Source of the DNA: Arthrobacter gandavensis | GTDB lineage: Bacteria; Actinomycetota; Actinomycetes; Actinomycetales; Micrococcaceae | Length of the DNA: 64,000 nucleotides | NCBI RefSeq assembly: GCF_009192735.1 | Contig: NZ_VTFU01000001.1 | Location: forward strand, 930,001 to 994,000 | Reading direction: 5' to 3' | Shown here: positions 56,585-64,000 of the stretch, in pieces | Numbering within the stretch: position 1 is the first letter of the stretch | How the letters are laid out: each line of letters opens with the position of its first letter | Program-made: the position numbers and the translations under genes | The notes under the pieces: generated by a model | Seen by the model: only the letters and a program-made list of their open reading frames with translations | Database searches by the model: none | What the model was told of the DNA's origin: nothing

Positions 56585-57619
56585 TTAAAGCGGCTGCGGC
56601 TCGAGCCGCAGCAACAGGTCCGGCCCCACAGCGCTGACGGCACCGCCGCCGGTTTCGTCCCAGCGCCAGCGGGACGCATCGGTGAGCGTGTGCACACCAA
56701 CTGCGGTAACCGCGGATGTGCCGGCACCAAGCAGGAGCGGCGCAACATAGGTCACCAGTTCGTCGGCCAGTCCGGCGCGCAGAAACGCGGACGCAACGGT
56801 TGCTCCGCCCTCCACCATCAGGTGACGCGCGCCCCGGCCATACAGTTCGCGGCAAACAGCCGCCGGTTCGTGCTCTTTCAGCTGCAGGAAACGGCCGTCG
56901 GTTCCGCGGATCGCTGCCTCCGCGGGTACCGTCCGATGCCCGACGGCGACGCGCAGCGGCTGCCGCTGCGCCGGTGCCCCGCGCTCATCACGAGCTGTCA
57001 GCTGCGGATCGTCGGCCAGAACTGTTCCTGTCCCGATGACGACGGCGTCCGCGCGCGAGCGGATGCGGTGCCCGTCGGTACGGGCTGCACTGCCGGTAAT
57101 CCACTGGCTGGTTCCGTCCTTTGCGGCAGTCCTGCCGTCCAGCGACTGCGCAATTTTGACGGTCACGAACGGGCGGTGCTCCTGCATGGCCCGGGTCCAG
57201 CGGTGATTCAGTTCCGCGGATTCGGCAGCCATGAGACCGGCTTCGGTGTCCACTCCGGCTGCTGCCAGAACCTCGGCTCCGCCGGCGGCTTCGGCAGTTG
57301 GATCAGCAGCCGCGTAGACCACACGGGATATTCCGGCCTTTCGGATTGCCTGCGAACAGGGTCCGGTCCGTCCCGTGTGGTTGCACGGTTCCAGGGTGAC
57401 AACCATGGTGGCGCCGGTGACGTCCGTTCCGGAAGCTGCCGCCGCCGCCAGGGCGTCAGCCTCGGCATGCGGTGTGCCCGCGCCGCGGTGGTAGCCGGTG
57501 CTGAGGATCCGCCCGGACGGGTCCAGGAGAACGGCCCCCACCAGCGGGTTCGCTCCACGGACTCCACGGCGTGCGAGTTCCAGGGCGAGGGCCATCGCTT
57601 CGGCCTCCGTGTGCCCCAC
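56585..57619 (-). CDS. ribD: bifunctional riboflavin deaminase/reductase RibD
   Basis: 344 aa. The N-terminal deaminase has the zinc site H51AE...PC79NHTGRTGPC88 with Glu53 as proton shuttle; the C-terminal reductase has VKIAQSLDGRTAAKDGTSQWITG, VVIGTGTVLADDPQLTAR and HLMVEGGATVASAFLRAGLADEL. Start GTG (VGHTEAEAM), 2 bp after the ribM stop; the ribosome site is weak, so translation is probably coupled to ribM. Confidence 0.94.
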   Translation of the reverse strand: MGHTEAEAMALALELARRGVRGANPLVGAVLLDPSGRILSTGYHRGAGTPHAEADALAAAAASGTDVTGATMVVTLEPCNHTGRTGPCSQAIRKAGISRVVYAAADPTAEAAGGAEVLAAAGVDTEAGLMAAESAELNHRWTRAMQEHRPFVTVKIAQSLDGRTAAKDGTSQWITGSAARTDGHRIRSRADAVVIGTGTVLADDPQLTARDERGAPAQRQPLRVAVGHRTVPAEAAIRGTDGRFLQLKEHEPAAVCRELYGRGARHLMVEGGATVASAFLRAGLADELVTYVAPLLLGAGTSAVTAVGVHTLTDASRWRWDETGGGAVSAVGPDLLLRLEPQPL

Positions 57620-57621
57620 TG

Positions 57622-58305
57622 TTAGCGGACCCGAGGGTCCGGCATCAGGACGTCCACCTGCGGCTTTTCGTTGTTTTTGGCCTTCCACCAGACGAAGAAG
57701 CCAATCAGTGTGAAGATGCCGTAGAACAGGTACATAAACGCCGTCGCGTAGTAGCCCGCGCTGAAGAGCAGCGGTACGCCGACAATGTCCACGGCCACCC
57801 AGATGAGCCAGAACTCCACCCATCCCTTGGCCATGCCGTAGGTCGCGAGCAGGGACCCGACGAAGGTCCAGGCATCGGCCCATACCGGTTCGTAGGAACC
57901 CAGACGGGCAAACACGGGAGTGAGCGCCACGGTGCCGATCAGCATGATGGCCACCAGGCCAAGGCGTTGCTTGCCGGAGGCCCACTGCGGAGTGACGGCC
58001 TCTCCGCCGTCGTCCTTGCTCTGCTTCCAGCGGCGCCAGCCGTAGACCGCAACGGCAATGAACATGACCTGCCGGCCTGCCTGGCCAATCAGGGTTGCCG
58101 TGTCCGCGCTGCCAAAAAGGGAGCCGAGGAAGACGGTCAGGAGCAGGAGGTTGCCGATGATTCCCACCGGCCAGGCCCAGATTTTACGGCGCATGCCGCC
58201 GAAGGCGCTGAGGAGCCCGAAGATGTTGCCTACGACCTCACGGACCAGAAGGGATGAAGATCCCACCGGTACCTGAGCGTCAAAGAGCCACCGCAAAAAA
58301 TCCAT
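57622..58305 (-). CDS. ribM: riboflavin transporter RibM (PnuC family)
   Basis: 227-aa membrane protein of the PnuC fold with about seven hydrophobic segments; LVREVVGNIFGLLSAFGGMRRKIWAWPVGIIGNLLLLTVF is the conserved PnuC opening, and FWLIWVAVDIVGVPLLFSAGYYATAFMYLFYGIF the C-terminal block with the transport-domain Trp/Asp. Placement directly behind the FMN riboswitch and ahead of ribD identifies it as the riboflavin-specific RibM (PnuX) of actinobacteria rather than a nicotinamide-riboside carrier. AGGA lies 6 nt before the ATG. Confidence 0.9.
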   Translation of the reverse strand: MDFLRWLFDAQVPVGSSSLLVREVVGNIFGLLSAFGGMRRKIWAWPVGIIGNLLLLTVFLGSLFGSADTATLIGQAGRQVMFIAVAVYGWRRWKQSKDDGGEAVTPQWASGKQRLGLVAIMLIGTVALTPVFARLGSYEPVWADAWTFVGSLLATYGMAKGWVEFWLIWVAVDIVGVPLLFSAGYYATAFMYLFYGIFTLIGFFVWWKAKNNEKPQVDVLMPDPRVR

Positions 58306-58410
58306 GTCGTTCCTATCCCCTTAGCGGCGGCTCCGGGGTACGACAGTACGATGCATCGAGGTTAGACGTCCGCGCTTGCGGGACGTTTAACCGTCGGTTC
58401 AACAAACTGC

Positions 58411-58552
58411 ACGTGCTTCTCCCATCCAGACTTTAACTGTCGGTACTGGAATTTCACCAGTTCAACCGCACCGCTTTTCCCGAGGTTCGGGAGCTGCAGT
58501 GCGGGTCGCGGACTATAACCGCCGGTTCGGAATTACACCGACCCCGGAGCAC
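58411..58552 (-). ncRNA. FMN riboswitch (RFN element)
   Basis: On the minus strand the element runs from GTGCTCCGGGGTCGGTG (P1 5' strand and conserved junction) through AATTCCGAACCGGCGGTTATAGTCCGCGACCC, ...GGTTGAACTGGTGAAATTCCAGTACCGACAGTTAAAGTCTGGATGGGAGAAGCAC. These are the hallmark RFN sequences. P1 pairs GTGCT with AGCAC. About 105 nt separate it from the ribM start; that stretch includes ACGTCC/GGACGT (58367-58386), which could form part of the expression platform. It controls the whole rib operon; FMN binding lowers expression. Confidence 0.97.
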
Positions 58553-58731
58553 GATTGTTGACTCCATTCTGACACAACCCGGCCCCCTAAGCGGCAATAT
58601 CCCTTGAAGCATCAAGTAACATTGCGCACGCTTGCCGGGTTTGGCGCTCCGGTTTCGGAGGCGGGAGTGGGCGCGCCGGGGAGGGCGCGGCCTAGTGTGC
58701 GCGGCACCGGGGACGGGTCGCGGCACCGGCC

Positions 58732-58848
58732 CTAGGGATCCAGCAGGTAACCCAAGGCTCCGGACACAATCACAACGCACACCAGGCCCACGAGCAGAAA
58801 AACTCCGCCACCCAGTAACCAGAAGAAGCGTCTCTCATTAGGGGTCAT
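58732..58848 (-). CDS. 38-aa single-TM membrane peptide
   Basis: Short frame ATG to TAG encoding 38 aa. A charged N-terminus (MTPNERR) leads into FFWLLGGGVFLLVGLVCVVIVSGALGYLL, a single long hydrophobic segment, then DP. AGGA lies 8 nt before the ATG. The clean layout (charged, TM, immediate stop) supports a real small membrane protein between the FMN riboswitch promoter region and rpe. Function unknown. Confidence 0.65.
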   Translation of the reverse strand: MTPNERRFFWLLGGGVFLLVGLVCVVIVSGALGYLLDP

Positions 58849-58944
58849 GGACGGAATCCTGCCACGAACGGGAGACTGCGGCGCGCGGCCCGCCTAGTTC
58901 AGCGGTGTCCTGCCCACTTGGAACTGCCACGGCATCTCGTTCTG

Positions 58945-59047
58945 TCGATCTCCAGGACCGCGCGGCATAGGGTTCAGCCGATCCCCAGGACCGCGAGGCA
59001 TAGGGTTCAGCCGATCCCCAGGACCGCGAGGCAGACCGCGAGGCAGA
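58945..59047. repeat. tandem 33-bp repeats downstream of rpe
   Basis: Unit CCAGGACCGCGAGGCATAGG + GTTCAGCCGATCC (33 bp), with copies beginning at 58952, 58985 and 59018; the last is truncated and followed by a short duplication of GACCGCGAGGCA. A partial copy precedes the first. It lies in the 217-bp gap between the small membrane gene and the rpe stop. The unit is a multiple of three, so reading frames run through it on both strands, but none looks like a gene. Confidence 0.92.
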
Positions 59048-59065
59048 GTACCGCTGCGCCAGACC

Positions 59066-59734
59066 CTAGACGGCGGAAACAGCCTCCGCGGCTGCACGCA
59101 GTTTACTGATGGCCTCGTTCGGGTCACCGCTGCCGTAGACCGCGGATCCCGCAACAAAGACATTGGCCCCGGCTTCGGCCGCACGCTCGATCGTGTCGGC
59201 GGAAATGCCGCCGTCCACCTGGATGGCCAGCGGCAGGCCGGAGCCGCGGACGGCCTCGGCGGCGCGGCGGATCTTCGGCAGCGTCACGTCCAGGAACTTC
59301 TGCCCGCCAAAACCCGGTTCCACGGTCATGATCAGCAGCATGTCCAGCTCGGACAGCATGTCCAGGTACGGCTCCACGGGCGTGGCCGGGCGAAGGGCCA
59401 TGCCGGCCTTGGCTCCGCGGTCGCGGAGGTCCCGCGCCAGCTTGATCGGGGCTGTTGCGGCTTCCACATGAAATGTCACTGATGCAAGGCCGAGCTCGGC
59501 GTAGGCGGGAGCCCAGCGGTCGGCGTCGGAAATCATCAGGTGCGCATCCAGCGGCAGCGCGCTGACCTCCTGGATCCGCTGCACCACGGGCAGTCCCAGA
59601 GTCAGATTCGGCACAAAGTGGTTGTCCATGACGTCCACATGGACTGCATCGGCGGTGCTGATCCGCTCCAGCTCAGCCTGAAGATTGACGAAGTCGGCCG
59701 AGAGGATGCTCGGATTGATGCAGCACTTGCTCAT
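59066..59734 (-). CDS. rpe: ribulose-phosphate 3-epimerase Rpe
   Basis: 222-aa TIM barrel interconverting ribulose 5-phosphate and xylulose 5-phosphate. [34 protein letters not shown] (metal His and Asp), [18 protein letters not shown] and [11 protein letters not shown] (catalytic Asp) are all present. AAGGAG is the ribosome site. It follows rsmB by 43 bp in the same direction. Confidence 0.96.
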   Translation of the reverse strand: MSKCCINPSILSADFVNLQAELERISTADAVHVDVMDNHFVPNLTLGLPVVQRIQEVSALPLDAHLMISDADRWAPAYAELGLASVTFHVEAATAPIKLARDLRDRGAKAGMALRPATPVEPYLDMLSELDMLLIMTVEPGFGGQKFLDVTLPKIRRAAEAVRGSGLPLAIQVDGGISADTIERAAEAGANVFVAGSAVYGSGDPNEAISKLRAAAEAVSAV

Positions 59735-59777
59735 GGTTCTCCTTGTGGACTCTGCTGGACTGTGGAAGTTGCGGAAA

Positions 59778-61304
59778 TCAGGGCTTGCGGCGGATCAGGG
59801 CCAGGAACATCGCATCGGTGGCGTGGATGTGCGGCCACAGCTGCGCGGTGAGCTCGTGGCCGGCCTCCAAGTTTCCGGTCAGGCTCACTGCATCCAGTAC
59901 GGCTCCGGCATCCAGCAGTTCCAGGTCATTACGCTGGCGCAGGACATCGGAGACGACGGCGGTGGTTTCCGCCGGGTGCGGCGAACACGTCACATACGCC
60001 ACGACACCGCCGGCTTTCACGGCGTCCACAGCCGCCAGAAGCAGTTCACGCTGCAGTGACCCCAGCTCCCCCACGTCCGACGGCTTGCGGCGCCAGCGTG
60101 ATTCAGGCCGGCGGCGCAGCGCGCCGAGGCCTGTGCAGGGGGCATCCACGAGAATGCGGTCAAAGGTGTCGGGATACTGGTTCGCAATGGTGCGGCCGTC
60201 TCCGGTGCGCACGTCCCACACCTCGCCCGGTACGGCGTCCAGCGCCTGGCGGACCAGTTTCGCGCGGTGCTCCGCCGGTTCATTGGCCAGCAGGATGGCG
60301 CCTCTTTCGTTGGCCAGCGCGGCCAGCAGTGTGGCCTTGCCGCCGGGCCCGGCGCACAGGTCCAGCCACTGCTCGCCGTCGCGGCTGCCGTCAGCGGTGC
60401 GGTCGCCGATGTCCACCCCGGCCAGGGCGCGGGCGACCAGCTGCGAGCCGGCGTCCTGCACGCGGGTGGTGCCGGCGCGCACGGAATCCAGGCGTCCGAC
60501 GTCGCCCGCTGAGTACAGGGCCGAGCCCTCCACCAATTCGCCGTCAACGGCGCCGGCTTCCCGGGCCTCGTCGAGGTTTCCGAGTCCCGGAAGGGCCACC
60601 AGGTTCACCACGGGAGCGTCGTTGTCAGCCTTCAGCAGGTCAGTGATTTCCTCGACGCTGCGGCCGTGGGCCACCAGGGACTGCCGCAGGGCACGGACGA
60701 TCCATTCCGGATGGCTGTGTTCGATCGCGGCCCGGCGCGTGGCATCGGTTTCATCCCGGGTCAGTTCCTCCACCCAAGAGTCCAGATCCCGTGCGGCCAC
60801 CTTGCGCAGGACGGCATTGATCAGTGCCGAAGGTCCGGCACCGATGACGGCACGGGCCAGGCCGACCGTCTGGTCCAGGGCCGCGTGTGGCGGAACGCGC
60901 ATGGCGAGCAGCTGGTGCGCACCGATGCGCAGGGCATCCAGCACGGCCGGATCCAGCTTATCCAGCGGCCGGTCCACGCACTTGGCCAGGATGGCGTCAT
61001 AGGTTCCCTGGCCGCGCAGTGCGCCGTAGGCCAATTCAGTGGCGAATCCGGCGTCGCGCTTGTCCAGCTGGTGCTTGCGGATGCTCTTGGGCAGCACGAG
61101 GTTCGCGTACGCGTCATCCTCGGAGACGGCGCGGAGCACCTCGAACGCCACCAACCGGGCCGGATCGGCGGCACGCGTGCGCTGTCCGGGGGCCTGCGCG
61201 GTGCGGCTGCGGACGGCCGGGCGGCTGCGTTCGTGGCCCTTCTCGTTGCGCTGCTTATTGTTGCGGGGCGCACTGTTCTGCGGAGTGTTGTTCTGCGGGG
61301 TCAT
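59778..61304 (-). CDS. rsmB: 16S rRNA (cytosine-967-C5) methyltransferase RsmB-like
   Basis: 508 aa. A basic, Gln/Asn-rich N-terminus of about 45 residues is followed by a NusB-like RNA-binding domain ([42 protein letters not shown]) and the SAM-dependent methyltransferase: [41 protein letters not shown], and the catalytic cysteine in [13 protein letters not shown]. Catalytic and release cysteines are both visible. Overlaps fmt as ATGA. The extended N-terminus is usual in actinobacteria. Confidence 0.94.
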   Translation of the reverse strand: MTPQNNTPQNSAPRNNKQRNEKGHERSRPAVRSRTAQAPGQRTRAADPARLVAFEVLRAVSEDDAYANLVLPKSIRKHQLDKRDAGFATELAYGALRGQGTYDAILAKCVDRPLDKLDPAVLDALRIGAHQLLAMRVPPHAALDQTVGLARAVIGAGPSALINAVLRKVAARDLDSWVEELTRDETDATRRAAIEHSHPEWIVRALRQSLVAHGRSVEEITDLLKADNDAPVVNLVALPGLGNLDEAREAGAVDGELVEGSALYSAGDVGRLDSVRAGTTRVQDAGSQLVARALAGVDIGDRTADGSRDGEQWLDLCAGPGGKATLLAALANERGAILLANEPAEHRAKLVRQALDAVPGEVWDVRTGDGRTIANQYPDTFDRILVDAPCTGLGALRRRPESRWRRKPSDVGELGSLQRELLLAAVDAVKAGGVVAYVTCSPHPAETTAVVSDVLRQRNDLELLDAGAVLDAVSLTGNLEAGHELTAQLWPHIHATDAMFLALIRRKP

Positions 61305-62230
61305 TCGAAGACCACGTCCTCACGGTTGGCCAGGCCGCGGGCCCAGTCGGCCCCCGGCATCATCTTCTTGCCGGCGGGCTGCACCTGCAGCAGTTCCAGG
61401 CCCGAGGATCCGGTGCCGACCACTGCGGCAGCCTGCGTTCCGCCCGCAAACCGCACTTGGCCCGGAGCCAGATCGGTGATGTCCGGCCGCAGCACCGCGG
61501 CGCCGATCTTAAACCGCGCACCGTCCCATGTGGTCCAGGCCCCGGGTTCGGGGGTGACACCGTTAATGCGGCGGCGGATGGCCAGCGCCGGCTGGTTCCA
61601 GTTCACCCGTGCATCGTCGATCGTGAGTTTGGGTGCGAGTGTGACGTCGCCGGACTGCGGTACTGCGTGTGCCGCACCGGTCTGGATGGCGGAAAGGGTC
61701 TGCGCGAGCAGCACGGCACCGCTGTGCGACAGCCGCTCGAGCAGTGCGCCGCTGGTGTCGTCCGGAGATACCGTCTCGGTGAGCCGGCCGTAAACGGGTC
61801 CGGTGTCCAGCCCCTTTTCCAGCAGGAAGGTCGATGCTCCGGTGACGTCGTCACCGTTGATGACTGCGTGCTGCACCGGTGCGGCACCGCGCCAGGCCGG
61901 GAGCAGGGAAAAGTGCAGGTTGATCCAGCCGTGTTCGGGGATCGTGAGCGCGCGTTCCGTGATGAGTCCGCCGTATGCCACGATCGCGGCCACGTCCGGG
62001 TTGGCGGCGCGGATGGCGGCGACGGCGTCGTCATCAATCTTTGCGGCGCGGATGACGGGCAGGCCGAGCTCCTCGGCGCGGGCCGCAACGGGCGACGGCG
62101 TGAGGGTGCGTTTGCGGCCCAGCGGTGCATCGGGGCGGGTCAGCACGGCAACGACGTCGAAGCCTGCTTCCAACAGGGCGTTCAGGGAGGGAACTGCGAC
62201 AGCCGGGGTTCCGGCAAAAAGTACGCGCAT
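61301..62230 (-). CDS. fmt: methionyl-tRNA formyltransferase Fmt
   Basis: 309 aa from ATG (MRVLFAG); a GTG two codons upstream is possible. FAGTPAVAVPSLNALLEAG, and the catalytic block AAIVAYGGLITERALTIPEHGWINLHFSLLPAWRGAAPVQHAVINGDDVTG (Asn, His, later Asp), then the C-terminal tRNA-binding domain with WNQPALAIRRRING. It formylates initiator Met-tRNA, paired with the deformylase gene 12 bp upstream, a standard linkage. Confidence 0.96.
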   Translation of the reverse strand: MRVLFAGTPAVAVPSLNALLEAGFDVVAVLTRPDAPLGRKRTLTPSPVAARAEELGLPVIRAAKIDDDAVAAIRAANPDVAAIVAYGGLITERALTIPEHGWINLHFSLLPAWRGAAPVQHAVINGDDVTGASTFLLEKGLDTGPVYGRLTETVSPDDTSGALLERLSHSGAVLLAQTLSAIQTGAAHAVPQSGDVTLAPKLTIDDARVNWNQPALAIRRRINGVTPEPGAWTTWDGARFKIGAAVLRPDITDLAPGQVRFAGGTQAAAVVGTGSSGLELLQVQPAGKKMMPGADWARGLANREDVVFE

Positions 62231-62242
62231 GGCCACGGGCTG

Positions 62243-62863
62243 CTAGGCCTGTCCGCCGGCGCCCGAGCGTGTGCCCGTGCCGGCTCCGAAGGTGCCGCCG
62301 CCGAATGATGCTCCAGCACCAAAAGCTGAGCCGACCGTCTGGGCGCGTTCCGCCGTCGTGCGTCCGGCAATGGCGTCGTAGTCCGCCTGGCGAATGGCGC
62401 GAAGCGCCTTCTTGCGGTTCTCGCCCTCGAGCCGGTCGATGTACAGCACTCCGTCCAAGTGGTCGGTTTCGTGCTGGAACGCGCGGGCCAGCATGCCTTC
62501 GCCCTCAACGCTGACGGGGTTTCCGAACTTGTCGACACCGGTGACCCTCGTCCAGCGGTACCGCGGCACCGGGTAGCCCAATCCGGGAATCGACAGGCAT
62601 CCCTCCATGTGGTCTTCCTGACGGTCCTCACTCAGTTCCAGTACGGGGTTGACCACGTGTCCGGCATGGCCGTCAATCCGGTAGGTGAAAACGCGGAGAC
62701 TGACGCCAACCTGCGGTGCGGCAAGTCCGGCACCATCAACGTCCTCCATGGTTTCTTCCATGTCGGCAACGAGCTTGGCCAGTTCAGGCCCGAAGTCCGT
62801 GACTTCCTCGGCGCGGGTCCGAAGGACTGGGTCGCCGATTATCCGGATGTTCAGGATTGCCAT
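62243..62863 (-). CDS. def: peptide deformylase Def
   Basis: 206 aa. Motif 1 GAGLAAPQVG (44-53), motif 2 EGCLSIPG with metal Cys89, motif 3 QHETDHLDG with His131, Glu132 and His135: a complete metalloenzyme that removes N-formyl from nascent chains. The last about 30 residues are Gly/Ala/Thr-rich and probably disordered, an unusual tail for the family. AAGGA is 10 nt before the ATG. The 252-bp gap upstream (62864-63115) holds no gene I can support. Confidence 0.96.
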   Translation of the reverse strand: MAILNIRIIGDPVLRTRAEEVTDFGPELAKLVADMEETMEDVDGAGLAAPQVGVSLRVFTYRIDGHAGHVVNPVLELSEDRQEDHMEGCLSIPGLGYPVPRYRWTRVTGVDKFGNPVSVEGEGMLARAFQHETDHLDGVLYIDRLEGENRKKALRAIRQADYDAIAGRTTAERAQTVGSAFGAGASFGGGTFGAGTGTRSGAGGQA

Positions 62864-63115
62864 CTGGGGTTTGTTCCTTACTGTTGCTGCTGACTCTGCT
62901 GATGCTTGCTGCCTGCCGGCGGGTACTGCTGACCATCTGGTTCAGCCGGACCTGCCTGCCGGACCGATGTGACAGACGGATCTTTCCGCTTACCAGTCTA
63001 GTTGGACCGCGCGTCATCCAGCGCGCCGCAGGCAGAGTCCGTCCGGGGACATGGCACCAATGCGGATGGGAGCAGGTCAAACACGCGCCAACCGCAGGTC
63101 GTGTCGACCAGGCCG

Positions 63116-63997
63116 TTACGGCACCGAGGGCTGGGAAATCTGCACTGCGTGAGCACCGACGGGAGGCGGCGCGATCGGCAGGAGCGCTCGTCCCGCCGCC
63201 GCGACGTCGTACGAGGTTTGCCACAGTCTGCGGAGTGCGCAGAATTTGAACCAGTGCTGTGGAAGGACCGCCGGGTTGGCGCGCATGGGCCGGACTTCGG
63301 TCTGTCCGACGGCAACTCCGAGCAGCAACGGGTCCTCTCCGTAGGCCCAGGGCTCCCAAATGCCGTTTCCGGCATCGACCAGCGATTCTTTCGCCTTCAT
63401 TCCGGCAACGAGCTGCATGACAACCTTGTCATCCAGGGGCTTGACCTGCCCGTCGCGGTCGGTGTTCTTGGTCTTGTAGTCGATCAGGCAGAGCCTGCCG
63501 TTGATTCGCGCCACCAGATCCAGCGTTCCCGCGTAGCCCAGCTCGTCATTCCACACGGTGATTTCCGGCGCCAGGGGCTCAACCTGGTAGAGGTCCCACC
63601 ACTCGTCAAAGCGGTCCGCAAACTGATGCTCGCCGTGTTCCTGCAGCGCGGCACGTGCTGATTCGACCTCGTGCGGAAGGTTCAGTGCACGGAGTGATAC
63701 CTGCTCACAGTAGAAGTGAACCCGCGTTCCGCGTTCCGCCGCCTTGTCCCGATAGCGCTCGGAGGCGCGCGAAGCTTCCTTGGCCACGGAGCGAAGCGCT
63801 CCAGGGTTGCCCAGGCTTGCTGCCAGCTTGGGGTCCTTGATGACGGCATTTGCTGCCATGTGGCCATGCCAGCCGTCGAGCGAAGTGGCGCCCTGCGCGA
63901 TGACAGTGGTGATGGAGGGTACCGACGGCGGTTCCGAGAGGGAACGGGAGTACATCCGCCCAAATTCTGTTGAATGTGCCAGAGCTGGTTCAGTCAT
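63116..63997 (-). CDS. PD-(D/E)XK family nuclease
   Basis: 293 aa. The catalytic core reads LGYAGTLDLVARINGRLCLIDYKTK, with the Asp of GTLD and the DYK of the (D/E)xK motif; ERGTRVHFYCEQVSL upstream resembles the helix-1 H of Cas4/RecB-type nucleases. There are no CRISPR, terminase or recombinase genes nearby, so the role (repair or phage-derived) is open. The start lies 3 bases from the window edge, so a longer protein starting beyond the edge is possible. Confidence 0.82.
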   Translation of the reverse strand: MTEPALAHSTEFGRMYSRSLSEPPSVPSITTVIAQGATSLDGWHGHMAANAVIKDPKLAASLGNPGALRSVAKEASRASERYRDKAAERGTRVHFYCEQVSLRALNLPHEVESARAALQEHGEHQFADRFDEWWDLYQVEPLAPEITVWNDELGYAGTLDLVARINGRLCLIDYKTKNTDRDGQVKPLDDKVVMQLVAGMKAKESLVDAGNGIWEPWAYGEDPLLLGVAVGQTEVRPMRANPAVLPQHWFKFCALRRLWQTSYDVAAAGRALLPIAPPPVGAHAVQISQPSVP

Positions 63998-64000
63998 ATC

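Noticed and set aside
57620-57985. N-terminal extension of RibD by about 122 codons
   Set aside because: It would overlap most of the ribM 3' half; RibD homology begins at the GTG at 57619.
58945-59047. 33-bp array as a possible CRISPR
   Set aside because: Repeats directly abut one another without spacers.
58894-59184. Minus-strand frame with 11-residue PRGPGDRLNPM repeats
   Set aside because: The protein repeat is just the 33-bp DNA repeat read in frame; the first half overlaps the rpe 3' end and has no ribosome site.
62864-63115. Plus-strand frame of 130 codons in the gap upstream of def
   Set aside because: It is Arg-rich with no domain, no ribosome site, and overlaps the nuclease gene on the other strand.

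Overview
The window is high-GC DNA read as a member of the Micrococcaceae (Arthrobacter or a close relative). The support is the linked order hisEGF / hisI-trpE-(Trp-associated membrane protein)-(HGxxPAAW protein)-trpC-trpB-trpA-lgt-gltB-gltD, the actinobacterial ribM-ribD-ribE-ribBA-ribH operon behind an FMN riboswitch, many GTG/TTG starts, and many 1-8 nt gene overlaps. No rRNA, tRNA, CRISPR array, transposase or phage gene was seen. The species was not identified.

Layout. 1-13.6 kb (minus strand): glutamate synthase, Lgt and the tryptophan genes with hisI. 13.7-17.2 kb: small mixed genes (MDMPI-like protein, KptA RNA phosphotransferase, DUF808 membrane protein). 17.4-20.9 kb (plus): APC permease, saccharopine-dehydrogenase-like enzyme and a TetR regulator, with a perfect 22-bp palindrome at the predicted transcription start. 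21-25.4 kb (minus): zinc alcohol dehydrogenase, GNAT, a decayed terC and hisF-hisG-hisE. 25.4-30.5 kb (plus): a long AT-rich control region, then four overlapping genes: a PelF-family glycosyltransferase, a roughly 12-TM membrane protein, a spherulin-4-like protein and a GH114-like lipoprotein. This is a candidate reduced Pel-type polysaccharide system. 30.5-45.4 kb: an IsdG-type heme monooxygenase with an operator-like repeat in its promoter, oxidoreductases, folP with a RibD-C reductase, two MFS exporters, a class-II UvrA-like ABC protein and a TetR/MFS pair sharing a 26-bp palindrome.

45.6-53.8 kb: an orphan secreted protein, then (minus) an operon with a SAM-I/SAM-IV-clan riboswitch leader, a family-1 binding lipoprotein, two MalF/MalG-type permeases, an NtaA/SnaA-type flavin monooxygenase and two DszC/SfnB-like acyl-CoA-dehydrogenase-fold enzymes. 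The riboswitch and enzymes together suggest organosulfur scavenging. 53.9-58.6 kb: the FMN-riboswitch riboflavin operon, directly upstream and co-oriented, so flavin supply and flavin-using sulfur genes lie together. 58.7-64 kb (minus): a 38-aa membrane peptide, rpe, rsmB, fmt, def and a PD-(D/E)XK nuclease.

Two recurrent features stand out. Many genes have a -10-like hexamer 6-8 nt before the start codon and no clear Shine-Dalgarno, suggesting leaderless mRNAs. Several intergenic gaps hold short tandem repeats (11, 15-18, 17, 23 and 33 bp units). All functional calls come from reading motifs by eye; no database search was run.
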